Assembly: GCF_000801105.2 (NCBI RefSeq)
Contig: NC_079516.1
Coordinates: 41,396,908-41,460,907 of the forward strand
Direction: 5' to 3'
Origin: Raphanus sativus
Lineage: Eukaryota; Streptophyta; Magnoliopsida; Brassicales; Brassicaceae
DNA: 64,000 nucleotides
Made by a program: the position numbers and the translations under genes. This document shows positions 1 through 12,054 of this stretch, in pieces. The notes beneath the pieces are model-generated. The model did no database searches, was not told the DNA's origin, and saw only the letters and a program-made list of their open reading frames with translations. Within the stretch, counting starts at the first letter, position 1, and each line of letters starts with the position of its first letter.

Positions 1-1260
1 ATCGATAAAATGAATAAAGGAGAAGATTCAAAATTTTGAAAATGGTGACAAAGATAGAGATATAAAACGGGAGGGAAGAGGAAAGAGAATGAAAGAGTGT
101 AAGAGAATGAGTTAATATTATTTTACTATTTTAACATACTACATGTTTGATATTGTTGTATCAAGTATCATCTAAGAGAGCATAAACAAAAAAATATTTC
201 AATTAACTAACCATCTATCAAACAATGTATCACTTAATAAAACATGTATCAGTTAACAAAACATATATCAGCTAACAAATTATGTATCCACAACAAATAA
301 GGTTATTTCATAAGTGCATTTTTTAACAAATAAATTAACCACTAACAATTAATTTTATCGTGAATCATCAGCATCTATTCCTTCTATATATCATCAAAAT
401 TTTACATTTACCACCATAGTTACTATCTGCAAGAGATGAGTATGTTCACAAAGTTTTTTATTCGCTTTAGATAAAATTTAATTTAAGCGCTATTTGCTCA
501 ATTATCCGATATTATTTAATTTAATAAAACCTTGATTTTATATTCTAAATGAGATATATGTTTCGTTAGCAGTTACAATCACGGTACTACTAATTGATAA
601 ATGGATGGTAAGCTGTTAAAAGCAATTAGCATTAGTTGATACATTGTCTGTTAGATGATAAATGGATAAATAGTTGTTATTAATTGATGCATAGTTTGTT
701 AGTTGATAAATGTTTTGATTGATGGTTTATCAACTTATAATTAGTTCGATACATGGTTTGTGAATTAATAGGCTATTTGATAAATGGTTTGCTATTTGAT
801 AAATGATTTATTATCTAATACATATTTTATTATATGATGTGGAAAAATTTGATAAAAGATTTGTTATCTGCTAAAAGATTTGTTACATGATACATATTTT
901 GTTAACTAATGCGAAGAATTTATAAATGGTTGGTAAGCTGTTACATAAACTTGTCCATTACTGATACTTGTTCTGTGTAATTGATAAATGGTTTGATTAA
1001 CTGATACTTGTTCCGTGTAAATGTGATGAGCTTTCTGTGAAGGATTTGATTTACAACAAAATAAATTTTAGAGAAAAAATTATGAATGTATTATTTCTAG
1101 TGAAAATTATTTGGAATTTAGATGAGAATTGTTTAGAGATGAGAAGAGAAAAAAAGAATTGGAGTATAGAGTTTAGAAAGAGAAATGTTCAGAGATAAGA
1201 AGAGAAAGAATAGAAAGAAGAAATGAATGGTTGAGAAAAAAACTATAAAGTTAAACAAAA
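1..1260. repeat. AT-rich degenerate repeat region with inverted arms
   Basis: No gene is visible. Between about 590 and 1020 a degenerate word of the form gataaatggtttgttaactgatac recurs many times. Around 195-300 the same word occurs in the opposite orientation (atcagttaacaaaacatatatcagctaac). Opposed subterminal repeats like these are common in DNA transposons, but I could not place termini or a target duplication, so the class is open. The outer parts (20-170 and 1040-1250) are purine-rich. Confidence 0.4.
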
Positions 1261-1291
1261 TGAAAAAACAAATGGTGGAGATGGGTTATAG

Positions 1292-1422
1292 CTGGAGACC
1301 TACGCTGACACAGTTGCTGTGAGTGTTTCTGACACTGCACAGAACGTCATTTCTATTGAAGGGCAGCAAGGGAAATTGTTCTTCCTAATTGTATGGGTTG
1401 GACTTCTTGTGTCACTTCATAG
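1292..1422 (+). other. isolated exon-like block, origin unknown
   Basis: This 131-bp block stands out from its AT-rich surroundings. It is preceded by tatag (acceptor-like) and followed by gtactc (donor-like). One frame is open throughout and ends in a hydrophobic run (FFLIVWVGLLVSL). I do not recognise the family and see no joining exon on either side. It could be a captured gene fragment or the relic of a lost gene. Confidence 0.25.
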
Positions 1423-4400
1423 GTACTCTTCAAATATGGCCATCCAACAAGGGTATTTACCCAATTCCCCCTAAAAGGTATAACACGGAAAACAATAGGA
1501 TTGATTAAAGGACTTTATTGATAGTAAGTCAACTTGGGCAGTAAAAGATTTATTTACTGACCTTTTGCGAAAATGATTTGCTGGACGAAGAACCTATTGA
1601 AAATAATTGTCCAAGTTAATTTCAGAAAATATGCGACTCAATAGTCTTTAGTTTGTTTAAATTAAACTCTTACACAAAATGTATATATTACAACAATGGT
1701 TTTCATCTATATAATAATTGTATTGTTAGGCCCATTCTTTTCTTTAACAAATTAAGGCTAACAGTTATTAAGCCGAAACAATAAAAGTAGCCATAATCCT
1801 CGCAAATGCTGACTATATGTCGGCAACATAACTACTCAGGAGAAAGAAAAATACGATTCAGAAAAGAGAAATTAGGGTTCTTTGACTCAAGAGTTTATGT
1901 TCAATTTTTCATAAATCCATTAGGGAATTTCAAGTAGATTCAACTTCTTATTTGTTTTCAGTGTGTAATTTCACGTTAGATTTTGAATTAAGTCTGCAGA
2001 TTTTGTTTTCTTTAGCTGCCTTTAACGCGTCTGTTTAATAACATAGTAACTCTTCAATTGAAGATCGTCTTGGCTCTATCTCCTTCCTTAATTTCCATCT
2101 TCAATTCATAAAATTAATCATGCATCCTCTGGGTTCATAAGAGGCCGCGAATCTGAAGAACCAAAATGCATAAAAAAAATTTAAACATAAAAGGTAATAA
2201 TCAGCAGTAAAAATCTGTTAAGTCATTGGATAATATCTAAATATTGTCTAATAAAATATTAATTGTCTTTGAGTTAGGAGTGACAATGACGAAAGAATAT
2301 TAATTTACAAAGAGGGGAAGTAAGTAATGTAATGTCTGACCTAAGATATTTCCACTTGTTTGGTTGGTGCACAGGTTAGACAGAATCTTGAAATTGTTTG
2401 CTATTAGAGATGATCTTGGTATATCTAGCATAGTTTTTTTATAGAAAAATAAAAAGGTAGACTTTGAGAAAAGACAACAATTTGACAAATATAAATAGAG
2501 CTAAAATAATATAAAAAAATAGTCTTTACTTCCGTAGTGAGTGCTCAAACTGAGACACCAAATATTTTTTAACTGAGACACGGCACCAAATCTTTTTTGT
2601 TACAGTTGCATCAATATTATTTCCCTGTAAAAAAGGAATAAAACAGTATCACTTTCGTATTTTTAAAATTATATTAATGCAATATGTCATAAAAGATTGA
2701 TAATCAGTAGTCTATTAGGTTACTCACACTGGAATCGGCTAGCACCATCCCAATTGTCTCTCCTCCACATAGATTTGTGACTGAAACTTGGTTAAATGAT
2801 TCATCAAATGGTATAAGAGGGTATCTAAAATTTGTGACGGGAGAGAAAGATAGTCTACTCTTTTATATAGGATTCACAAAATTTAGGTTAAAATCTCGAT
2901 TATTACTGTCTTAAATCAAAATTTAATGCACATTTAAATTTTAGCTAAGAAGAATATTAATTACATAGCTAACATAAGTTAGAATATTGAAAATAAAAAC
3001 GTATCTACATTGAAAGTTAGAATATTGTCAATCATTAATTGATTACCAATTCACTTGTCAATCACGCCTAATTATCAGACGTTTAAAATCTAATACGAAA
3101 ATTAAAATTTTTATTTTGATCAAAAGAAAAAATAGGTAGATTATTTAATATGTAAAAAATTAATCAAAATTTTATAAAGTTATACGTACTTTATATTTAT
3201 AGCACAATATGTTATTTTTATTTTAAAACTTAGCTATTATTATTTGGATTACATAAATTTATTTTGTTTAACTTTTTTAAAGAAAAAATAACTATTTTAT
3301 GTTGTAATATTTTGTATTATTTATTATTTTCCTAGTAAATAATATATTGTTAATGATTATTTTTTATTTAATCAATTTTAATTTTTAGAAAAATAATAAC
3401 TTAAATATAGTCAAAATCCAAAAACTAAAAGCTAAAGTATAAACCACCATTTAAGTTTTTCAAAATCTAAAATCTACAACTAAATCAAAAACCAAAATTT
3501 TAAAAACCAAACTAAAATCTAAAACCAAACTAAAATCTAAAATCTGAAAACTTTGTAAACAATCATCCTTTTAATTTTATGTGTCAACACCCATACAATT
3601 ATAATCTCAGACGGGAAGGTGCTTAACAATTCTATGAAAGATCATCTCATTTATTCATTTTAGTCTGTTAAAGTGTTGAACAATACATCTATGATTTCGG
3701 ATTCTAAATAGTGTATTTGCTATATTTTTATTACATCTTTCAACTAAATTATTGTAGTCTGAAAATTAAAATTAAAATTAAAATAAAAGTTTTGTTGTGA
3801 CAAAAAAAGTTTTGTTAATGTAGATACATTACCAATATGAAGGAGCAAGGTGTACATTAACATAAATGATTGCAAAGGTAGAGGCGACAAAATGCCATGA
3901 GTAATATTTTATTTTATTTTGCCGACAAAAAAAAATCTTTAGGTTATTCATAATTCGTTCTGGAATGCATGTGGTTGACTGGATGACACCTTGCGCATGA
4001 TGTTGTCAAATTTGCATTATAAGGAAATGTTTTTGATAATCAGCTGTGGAAGACCGCACAGTAAATATGTAAGAACATTACAACATAAGCATCGTAAAAA
4101 TTTAATACAATAAGTTAGTTGTTAGTCCAGTGGCATCTAATAGTAAATAGTCTAGTAAAGGAAGGGTAAAGATCAAATGAGGCTGAGAATGATTCTCATT
4201 AGAACATATGCAAAATGGTTTTTTAAAAAAATTATCTTTGTAAAGTTATTTATTTATTTTACTTCTTCTTTAATAATAAGGGGATTGAAAGTTTTGGATT
4301 TAAGTTCGTAATCTCCTCTAAGTTTAGAGTCAGTTCTCAAAAAAAAAAATCTTAAAGAATGACCCTTCCTCAAAAAGTGATTTAAACTAAAACCTAAAAT

Positions 4401-4734
4401 TAACCCACTTATATTACTGCTAATAATAACTCGTATTACAACTAGAATACCAACACTTTAGTAACAGCTCGATATTAGTAGTAATTATACAATCCTATAT
4501 AATATATACTATCTATCAACTGAAATTAAGAACAAAAATTTTCATATAGTTGGCAAAATTAAATTATCACTAGATAATTCATCAAATTGCTACTAATTCT
4601 TTTCTATATCATTTTTCTAACTAGATAATATTTTGTTTTGATTATAATCACTCTGCATGTTAAGCACGTACATCAAACTGAGATCAATCATTGTAAATTA
4701 ATCAATACTCACTGATTTGAAAATGAACAAATCC
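1423..4734. other. intergenic, no gene seen
   Basis: AT-rich sequence without a supportable gene. A low-complexity A/C-rich stretch around 3410-3560 repeats aaaatctaaaaccaaact-like words. Poly-A and poly-T tracts and a few flipped short repeats suggest old transposon debris, without recognisable ends. Confidence 0.5.
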
Positions 4735-5275
4735 TCTAATCGAGTATTTCAATTTTTTTTTGGTATTTCGGTGTTGGATCTAACAGTTATATACCGAATC
4801 GGATTTATATATTTTTAATTCAGATTCGGTTATTTCATGTTAAGTTTGAATATTTAGATTGGAAAACAGAAAACATTCATTAAATATTTACCATTAACTT
4901 AACTATTTTTCTAATTTTTAATATATTAGATAATTAAAATATTTGGAGATAAAACTTAGAAAATAGAAATATGGTTGTTGTTTTAAGATTTTCAATGTAA
5001 TTTTTTAATTCATAAAATAAAACAAGAAACTTTACATACACTTTAGATGAAAAAATGAGAGAAGTAAATTAATAATATACAATTAATATACATATATTCG
5101 GTTATCTTCAGATATCTATTCGGGTTCGAATATTATCCATTCGGATTTAAAGATCATTTTTTTCCTAAATTAATACGTATTCAAATACTTTGTTATTTTG
5201 GTTCGGATTTCGATTCGATTTTTCGAGTCGCGGTTCAGATATTAGATAAATTAATGTCGAACCCTACTCTAATCT
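4735..5275 (-). repeat. Helitron/Basho-like dispersed repeat, eroded
   Basis: The block contains the words ttcggttatct, attcgggttcgaatat, ggttcggatttcgattcg and gtcgaaccctactctaatctagg. Similar wording recurs at about 39337-39655, 58900-59260 and 62626-63465, so this is a dispersed family. Repeats of this wording are common in Brassicaceae and are usually filed with non-autonomous Helitrons (Basho). No clean hairpin or CTRR end was found here. Confidence 0.4.
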
Positions 5276-5678
5276 AGGTAAACAAAACCCAATTAGAAAT
5301 TCACGTTTTGCCTTTTTGGGGGAAGTAATTGAGTCTTTATTTCAAATTTTCCATTTTCGAAAGAGATATCATTTGCCTAATTAAGGTTGGATTAGCTCAA
5401 AGGATGATCCCAAGAGGGTAAATTTTCTAGAACTCTAGTTTTAGTTTTTGTTTGAAAAGCTCTGAACTTATACCATTTAATAAGAGCATAGTGAAAAGTT
5501 AAGAAACAGTTTCTTATTTTTTCATAATAAACCCACTTTAGAAAACATGCATTAATGATGGCCTAATACAGTTTACTTTACAGTCTTAATGCCCTATAAT
5601 GGGCCCATGAGGAGAGGTAGGGAGCCTAAAACGGCATGGTGTCGACTTAACTAAAAATGAAATTGCAGGCAGTGTACT

Positions 5679-5691
5679 GAAACTTCTTGAA
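5679..5691 (+). promoter_or_regulatory. heat shock element, perfect 3-unit
   Basis: The sequence GAAacTTCttGAA is a perfect alternating nGAAnnTTCnnGAAn element, the binding site of heat shock factor trimers. It lies about 145 bp upstream of the TATA box of the small heat shock protein gene. Confidence 0.85.
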
Positions 5692-5772
5692 CTCACATGA
5701 GAAATCACTCAAATCAGATAACGACGGTGAAAACCGACAGTGATAAAGAAAAGAAGAATCGTGATTTCTAAA

Positions 5773-5790
5773 GAAACTTGCAGAACGTTC
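5773..5790 (+). promoter_or_regulatory. heat shock element, 4-unit with one mismatch
   Basis: GAAacTTGcaGAAcgTTC reads as four alternating units with a single mismatch (TTG for TTC). It sits about 35 bp upstream of the TATA box, the usual place for a proximal element of a plant small heat shock gene. Confidence 0.85.
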
Positions 5791-5824
5791 TTTCTCTCTT
5801 ATCTCTTAGCAATCTCTGTCTCTG

Positions 5825-5834
5825 TATATATATA
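5825..5834 (+). promoter_or_regulatory. TATA box of the small heat shock gene
   Basis: A tatatatata core sits in tctgtatatatatacgcaaa. Transcription would start near 5855-5865 and leave an A-rich leader of about 85-90 bases before the ATG at 5948. Confidence 0.75.
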
Positions 5835-5947
5835 CGCAAAGGCACGCAGACTGCAGAACCATCAAAGTAACAAAAGAAAGCAAAGCAAAATTGTGAAAGA
5901 GAACAAACTTGTGAAAGAGCATCTTAAGTCTTCTAGGAAGGGAAACG

Positions 5948-6421
5948 ATGTCTCTAATTCCGAGCTTTTTCGGTGGCCGAAGAACAAACGTGTTCGACCC
6001 ATTCTCGTTAGACCTGTATGATCCGTTTGAAGGATTCCTAACGCCTTCAGGGATGACAAACGCAGCCTCCAAGGACGTGGCCGCGTTCACAAACGCGAAA
6101 GTGGACTGGAGAGAGACACCTGAGGCGCACGTGTTCAAGGCAGACTTGCCGGGGCTGAAGAAAGAAGAAGTGAAGGTGGAGGTTGAAGATGGTAACATAC
6201 TTCAGATAAGTGGAGAGCGGAGCAGCGAGAATGAAGAGAAGAGTGACAAGTGGCACCGCGTGGAGAGGTCAAGTGGGAAGTTCATGAGGAGGTTTAAGTT
6301 GCCAGAGAACGCGAAGGTAGATGAAGTGAAAGCGAGTATGGAGACAGGTGTGTTGTCGGTCATGGTGCCCAAGGTGCCTGAGAGGAAGCCTGAGGTCAAG
6401 TCTATCGACATCTCCGGTTAA
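5948..6421 (+). CDS. HSP17.4: class I cytosolic small heat shock protein (HSP17.4/17.6 type)
   Basis: ATP-independent holdase chaperone of the cytosol that forms oligomers and keeps heat-denatured clients soluble for HSP70/HSP101. The intronless frame of 157 residues has the class I N-terminus [20 protein letters not shown], the alpha-crystallin domain at about residues 48-140 ([17 protein letters not shown]; later GVLSVMVPK, which holds the conserved GVL) and the C-terminal tail with VKSIDISG. Length is typical for class I. The ATG follows an A-rich leader. Two heat shock elements and a TATA box lie upstream, so heat induction is expected. It converges with UFL1. It resembles both HSP17.4 (At3g46230) and HSP17.6C; neighbours favour HSP17.4. 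Confidence 0.95.
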   Translation: MSLIPSFFGGRRTNVFDPFSLDLYDPFEGFLTPSGMTNAASKDVAAFTNAKVDWRETPEAHVFKADLPGLKKEEVKVEVEDGNILQISGERSSENEEKSDKWHRVERSSGKFMRRFKLPENAKVDEVKASMETGVLSVMVPKVPERKPEVKSIDISG

Positions 6422-6524
6422 AAGAGATGGAAAGTCGTAAATAAATAAGTGTGACGGTGTGAAATAAATGGTGTGCATGTGTTTGTTTCCCTGGTCTTTC
6501 CCTGTGTAATCGTGAATCTACTTG

Positions 6525-6586
6525 TATAATATCTTAATAAAAGTGTTTTCAAATATATAATATCTTAATAAGAGTGTTTTCAAATA
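6525..6586 (+). repeat. 31-bp tandem duplication in the 3' region of HSP17
   Basis: Two adjacent copies of a 31-bp unit (tataatatcttaataaaagtgttttcaaata) differ at one base. The first copy carries the AATAAA-like polyadenylation signal (ttaataaaag); the second has ttaataagag. The duplication may offer alternative poly(A) sites. Confidence 0.7.
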
Positions 6587-6800
6587 TGAAACCTACCCAT
6601 CATCCAAATTTCTAAACACAAGTAAAGTCATAACTAGATTATGCAAAACATGAGTTTAAAGTCCTAATCTCTTGACACAAGTGAATTCATGACTGACTTA
6701 AGTAAAACGGAGTTTAAAGCCCTCTCTCTTACTCTCTAGGTTTCAGTGTAGTATTGCAGTAGGATATCCAAAGGACCTGTAAGATGTAACTTTGTTGAGA

Positions 6801-9800
6801 TTAGGACTGTTGTAGCTGTGAGTCTCCCAGGACAAGAGACCTAAGGACCGGCATCTGACTCTCGAGGAGTTCCCGTTTGGTGAGGATCCTGTCTGCTGAG
6901 CAGTCGTGTTCCTGCACATGAGAATAGAAGAGCTTAAGAGATCATTTACTAAGAGATCTAAGGTTGTATCTCGGATAAATATTCTTCACAAGGAGAAGGA
7001 TATAAACCTCTCCGGTTGAAGCCGACAGCAGAGCAAGCAGAGTTACAGTTGCTGTGTGGTAATCGGTCAAAGTTTTGTACGCAGACTCATCGAGTTTGTC
7101 CTACAAGGTTCATATAGACATAAGGTCAACGTACTGTAAAAGATGTCTTCCTTTGCACTCAAAAACTACGTGTTTATATCATAAATATGAAGGGCCTGAT
7201 CGAGAGAGAAGTTATACTAGATTTTCAACTAAGTGAATGGTTACCTTCAAGTGTGAAATAGCTGCAGCAATAGCTCTACCTGGGGCTTGTAAAGCTTTAT
7301 TGTGAGCCTGCAACAGTTTTCCAAACAGTTACTTCGATTCTAACTATTGAGCCATGGAGTATACAGTAGTTACACAAAACATGGATTTATTATACCTTAA
7401 TATAAAGGAGAGATACAACTTTGGCGAGAAGTGCAACAGGGTCTGATTCGGTAGAAACTTGAGATATCAAATCCTGCAAGTACAAAAAACATGGTCAAGA
7501 GAAAAGAAGAAGTGACTAGATCATATAAATATGTACACTGAAACAACAATAGGGTGCTGTCGTACACACCTTGCGGTATGCGTGTAGGAGAGTTCTTTCC
7601 AGTTTCTTGTCAAGCTTTTTCAAGACCAATCCACTGCACAAATGAAGCTAACATTCAATCTAAGTCCAAGGGAACCTAAACGGATTCGCGTTAGAGATAT
7701 CTTGATAAACAAGAATCAACATACCTTTCCTCTGCCAGGTCTCTGAAGGTGGTCATGAATGCGTCTACACGCTGAGACAGAGAATCCAAAATTAATGGAG
7801 CTTAGTATTCACAAGGAAAATCAAAGTGAAACCAAATGCGCCAAAATAATGCCTTTAGCAGAGTGACTGACTATATAGGTAGAAGAAGAATTAGGTGATA
7901 TAGGAATAAATCGAACTAGTGAAGCCTAAATAATAATACTAAAGATTCCATATGAACCAGTAGCTATACTTTCACATCCATATCAAGTTTGTCAACCTCG
8001 GGACAGAAGTAAAGAAAAAGAGAATATGAACTTATTCACTAACGAAGATCTAACCTTTCCTTCCAATGCCTCAACTAATGCGAGCGCCTTTCTCGAGAGT
8101 GAACCGTTGAGATTTTTAGCCTGTCACAAGGGAAAAGATTCAGCTAGCATCAATTTAGAATATAAAGTGCATAAACAAAGTATTAAGATAAATTTTTGAT
8201 CAAGTGCGCATACAAGGGCCGTTCTTTCAGAAGAATCAAGCAAAACTGGATCTTGAGCTTTGGAGTCTCCAACCTCAATACCATTCTTCAATTTGTTGAG
8301 GATGTCCTGTTTTTATAATCACATCTTAATTAGCTAAATCTTTAAGAAAATGACCTAGAAATCTCACTTTATTTTTGACTTACCAAGTCATGAAGTAGTG
8401 TATCAGCAATTGTAGCTGCTGTTGTTCTCAGCAGATGCCTATGTAAAACAACCTAGGACCAGAAGAAAACAAATTGATAAACTATATTCTTTAGTTTGCA
8501 AGTGTGGCCTTGCAAAACGGACCGAAAGTACTTACTGAAGTCGATTGGTCATCTTCAAATAGCTCTAGCGCTTTTTCGTACAGCTGCATATTTAGAAACG
8601 ACTGCCAAAAGGAAAGACATCAAAGTGAGTAACACAGAACATACATTGATTGTCCAATGAAATATAAAACTATAGTTGAAGCAGTTGGGTCCAACCTCAT
8701 CAAGCTTTTTCTGAAGATCATCCATCAAGCGTTTCATTCTATCTGCATTTTCTGTGAAGATTTTCTTTCTTCTCTCCTTTAATGAATTAATGAGCATCGG
8801 TCTCATAAGATCGGCTAAATGCTTGAGAATTGAATCTGGGTTCTCCATACCTGCAAGAACAACATAGCTACTGTCACATGGACAATCGCTACGTGATTTT
8901 GTATGAATGCACAAAGAAAGATTTTCTCAGATGTACCTTCATCTTCAAACTCAGGCACAGAGTCGACGATCTTTTTCATCACCCATTCGTCTGGCGGGAT
9001 AAAGTTGTTACCTTCTTGCGCCTTAACGGACTCTTTCTTGCCTCCTGCTTTCGAATCCAACTTCTGTGACGAGGATGAATCCCTGCCTTTCTTCTGGTTT
9101 CTCTTAGATTTAGGACGGGCGTCCTCTTCGTCATCTGGAACAGTTTCGACGGTTGCTGCCTTCATGCTGGCAGACTTGCCTTTCTTCTTCTTTGATCCTT
9201 TATCTGTATTAGCAGGTATGCTTTCTGCCGACTCTGAAGATTTGCTTGGATGATCTATCAGACTAGCAGTAGAAGCTTGGATGCTAAAAGCTTCTGCCTC
9301 TTTCTCGATTTGATCATATATGCCCTGAACATTAGGAGGTCAAGCTAAGGCGTAGTACAGATAGAGAAAACCAATTGGAAAAGACAAAGGAAACTACTAA
9401 TAATACCCTTCATTTCATATGTTTTACCTTTATGAACCCACTGCTTATGACATAGGATTCGCCCAGGATAAGTGCTTTCTCAGCCTGAAAGGAAAATTAA
9501 ATTAGCAATCAATCGCAAAAGCGCATTGACTAAGTTATCAAATTTGATCATAATCCCACCTTGAGAGCAGATTTGACGGAGGGACAAAGAAGCAGTATCT
9601 TGTTTGCATCCTGTGATGTGAATGACGCAGGCAATACAGAGAGGGAATCGATCCTGAATCGAGTATTAAGGTTTCATTAACAATGTCATATAGACAGTTT
9701 AACACATAAAAGCACACAAACACCATAGACAGAGGGGAAAAAGAGTAAGGGCATAAGCCTCACCAGCTGTTTTGTTCAATAGCATCCTCGGTTGTAGAAT

Positions 9801-11410
9801 CCAGCATCTCAATCATCGAGGAATGAATAAATACGGCAGATAAAGGTTTACCATCTGGATATCTAGACTATAAATGTCACACAACACAAAGTGAGATGAA
9901 AATTAAAGACGCAACATAATACTCATTCAAGTCACCATTCCATACTTATACCTTCACAAACTGGAGAAAAAATATGTTAAACTAACATGACCAAATACCT
10001 GTAAGAACTGCACGGCTTGAGAAATCCCAAGCTTCTGCATGGTCTCATAGGGAATATAAGAATTCTGCAGGAAAACAAAAGAAAATAAACCACCAAAACA
10101 GTTGCTTCACCTTTTCTACAAGGAATAGTAATTTACAGAACATGCTAACACTGCAGTCTGGTGAAGTTAAAGTTTAAACCTTCTCTAAACCCAACTACTT
10201 AATGAACGGACTAATACATGAGGCTATTTCAGAGAGAATGAATAAAAAACCTGTGAGAAGAAAGAGTCTACGCATTCCTTTTGAGCAACTGCAAAAACCT
10301 GCACCAAAAATTAAACTGCAAAGTTAACAATCTAATGAATCCTAGTTGAACATGTGAAACAGCAAGCATGAACAAGAGCCCTCTCACGACATCTTTGAAT
10401 ACTGTCGCAATTAGTAATACATTCAAGAAAGATTAAAACTCTATGACATACAGTAGGAGTCCAATGGGTGCCAGCACGTAGTGACCCAAGCATCTCCTCT
10501 TCCTTCAACAGACGGTTAAATATAGACTGGAAAAACGCATTCTCAACAGCGACTCCGCTAGCTCCATTCATCTCTTGCACCAACTGTTGTAACGGCGTCC
10601 ACAACGCAGACAAATTGGAAGGAACAAAGATACCCCTGGAAGCACCACGAACCATAGCGGTAACACGCGCCACGTAAGCAGGTGTATATAACTGTCCACC
10701 TTCTAGCCTTGCTTTCACCTAATAAAACGAATCGGAAAAAAATGTTACCAAAAAAATACTTTCATTCACATAAAACACAATCTGGAAGAGAGGCTGCATT
10801 ACCAAAGTCCCAAGGCGAGGCTCTAAAACGGACTGCACCAACTCAGAGCCGACCTGTAACTGACCAGCAAGCTCGGCCACAGAGATTTGGCTGCATTCTT
10901 GGAGCCTCTCGTTGATCTCTTCTGCGATCGAGTCCCAATAGCTTTGCGATATGATCTCTCCCTGGACGAGCATCAGCCCCGGATCACTCGAGACCACATC
11001 CTGTGCTTGCTTCTCCACGTGATACAAATCAACCCCGATCGTATCCGCCAGATCAATGACGGAGACACGTCCCAGTTTACTGATCTCGGTAGCGATTTCA
11101 TTCCTCAATTGCTCCTGCAGACGAATCAATAGAGACGATAAACGTGCTCGATCAAGCAATTTGACTTTCATAGTTCATCATGCAACAATCAGGATTTATC
11201 ATCGATGGAAAACGAAAATGGAAAAAGTGTATTTACCTGAGTGATGTATTCTTTGCCGGTGACGGTGTGGAGGAGATCGAAGTCGATGACGCGAAGCTCC
11301 TGAAGCTTCTGAACCAATTCGACGACGTTTCGATCGGATAATCTGACGCTTGACTTCACCTGCTGAGCGAATTCGAACTGTCGCTGCAATTCCAACAACT
11401 CTTCATCCAT
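6801..11410 (-). CDS. UFL1: E3 UFM1-protein ligase 1 (UFL1), 20 exons
   Basis: Ligase that attaches the ubiquitin-like modifier UFM1 to targets, best known for ribosomal protein uL24 (RPL26) at the ER membrane, in ribosome quality control and ER-phagy. Exons in coding order: 11237-11410, 10803-11114, 10452-10718, 10251-10298, 9999-10064, 9764-9867, 9560-9653, 9428-9484, 8937-9324, 8696-8850, 8536-8601, 8384-8452, 8214-8306, 8055-8120, 7725-7771, 7570-7633, 7396-7473, 7245-7307, 7008-7100, 6801-6911. All borders are GT/AG and all phases close, giving about 804 residues, normal for plants. It opens MDEELLELQRQFEFAQQVKS. Helix-rich N-terminal repeats are followed by a basic, lysine-rich region (exon 9, KKKKGKS and RNQKKGRDSSSS) and a helical C-terminal part ending LGDSQLQQS. 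UFL1 has no RING domain. It appears intact. Confidence 0.95.
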
Positions 11411-12054
11411 CTTTCCCGCAACGCTCTAGGAGATCAAAATGAAGGAATCGTAGGATTTTTCCGTCAGTTTCTCAGATGATTTTCCTCTGAAAAATTGATT
11501 CTAGTGTTACTCAGCGTAAGTTGACAAAAAAAAAAAAAAAGTGTTACTCAGCGTGTTTACTAATTTAAACCGATTGTTATTAATAACCGGACCGGTTGGT
11601 TTACGGTACAAGCTAAAACATTTTTAAATTGATTGTAACTTGTAAGTTAACTGAACCAAAGAAGAAGCCCTAATATCTCTGCGGAATCTTCTTCTTTCTC
11701 TCCTCTGGTTAAGTTCGTCGACGACGGCTTCTGGCTTTCACTGTTTTTTTTTTCTTCCAGCTACAGCTAATTTGAGGTGCAAATTATCTGACTTTCACTG
11801 TTTTTTTCTTTCTTTTTGGATAGTGATCTAGTTTCAGTTGATTTTGTTTCGATATTGTCTTTATGTAACGAGTACTGTGTAGTTGAAAGATAGAGCTGTT
11901 GTTGTTTCTGTAAACAAAGAGCCTACACCAAATGTTGCTCAGAACGATTCCAAAAGCATTTTTTTTTTCAGAATTCAGTAGTTTGACAAGTTTAAATTTA
12001 GGACGATAGACAGTTAGTAAAACCCTTTTTTTGTGTCTGTTAACTATTGAAGCA
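11411..12054. promoter_or_regulatory. divergent promoter between UFL1 and RRP46
   Basis: The two start codons are 645 bp apart and point away from each other. The RRP46 side carries gaagaagccctaatatctc near 11660, a telo-box-like motif, followed by pyrimidine-rich leader sequence (about 11685-11760). A run of A lies near 11525. No TATA box is obvious, as expected for housekeeping genes. An intron in the RRP46 5' leader is possible but I could not prove it. Confidence 0.5.

Noticed and set aside
5740..6021. 93-residue frame overlapping the HSP17 promoter and start
   Set aside because: Begins upstream of the TATA box and runs through it and the leader; shadow frame.
8555..8914. Single-exon frame reading through UFL1 introns
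   Set aside because: Runs through two GT/AG introns whose removal keeps the UFL1 frame.
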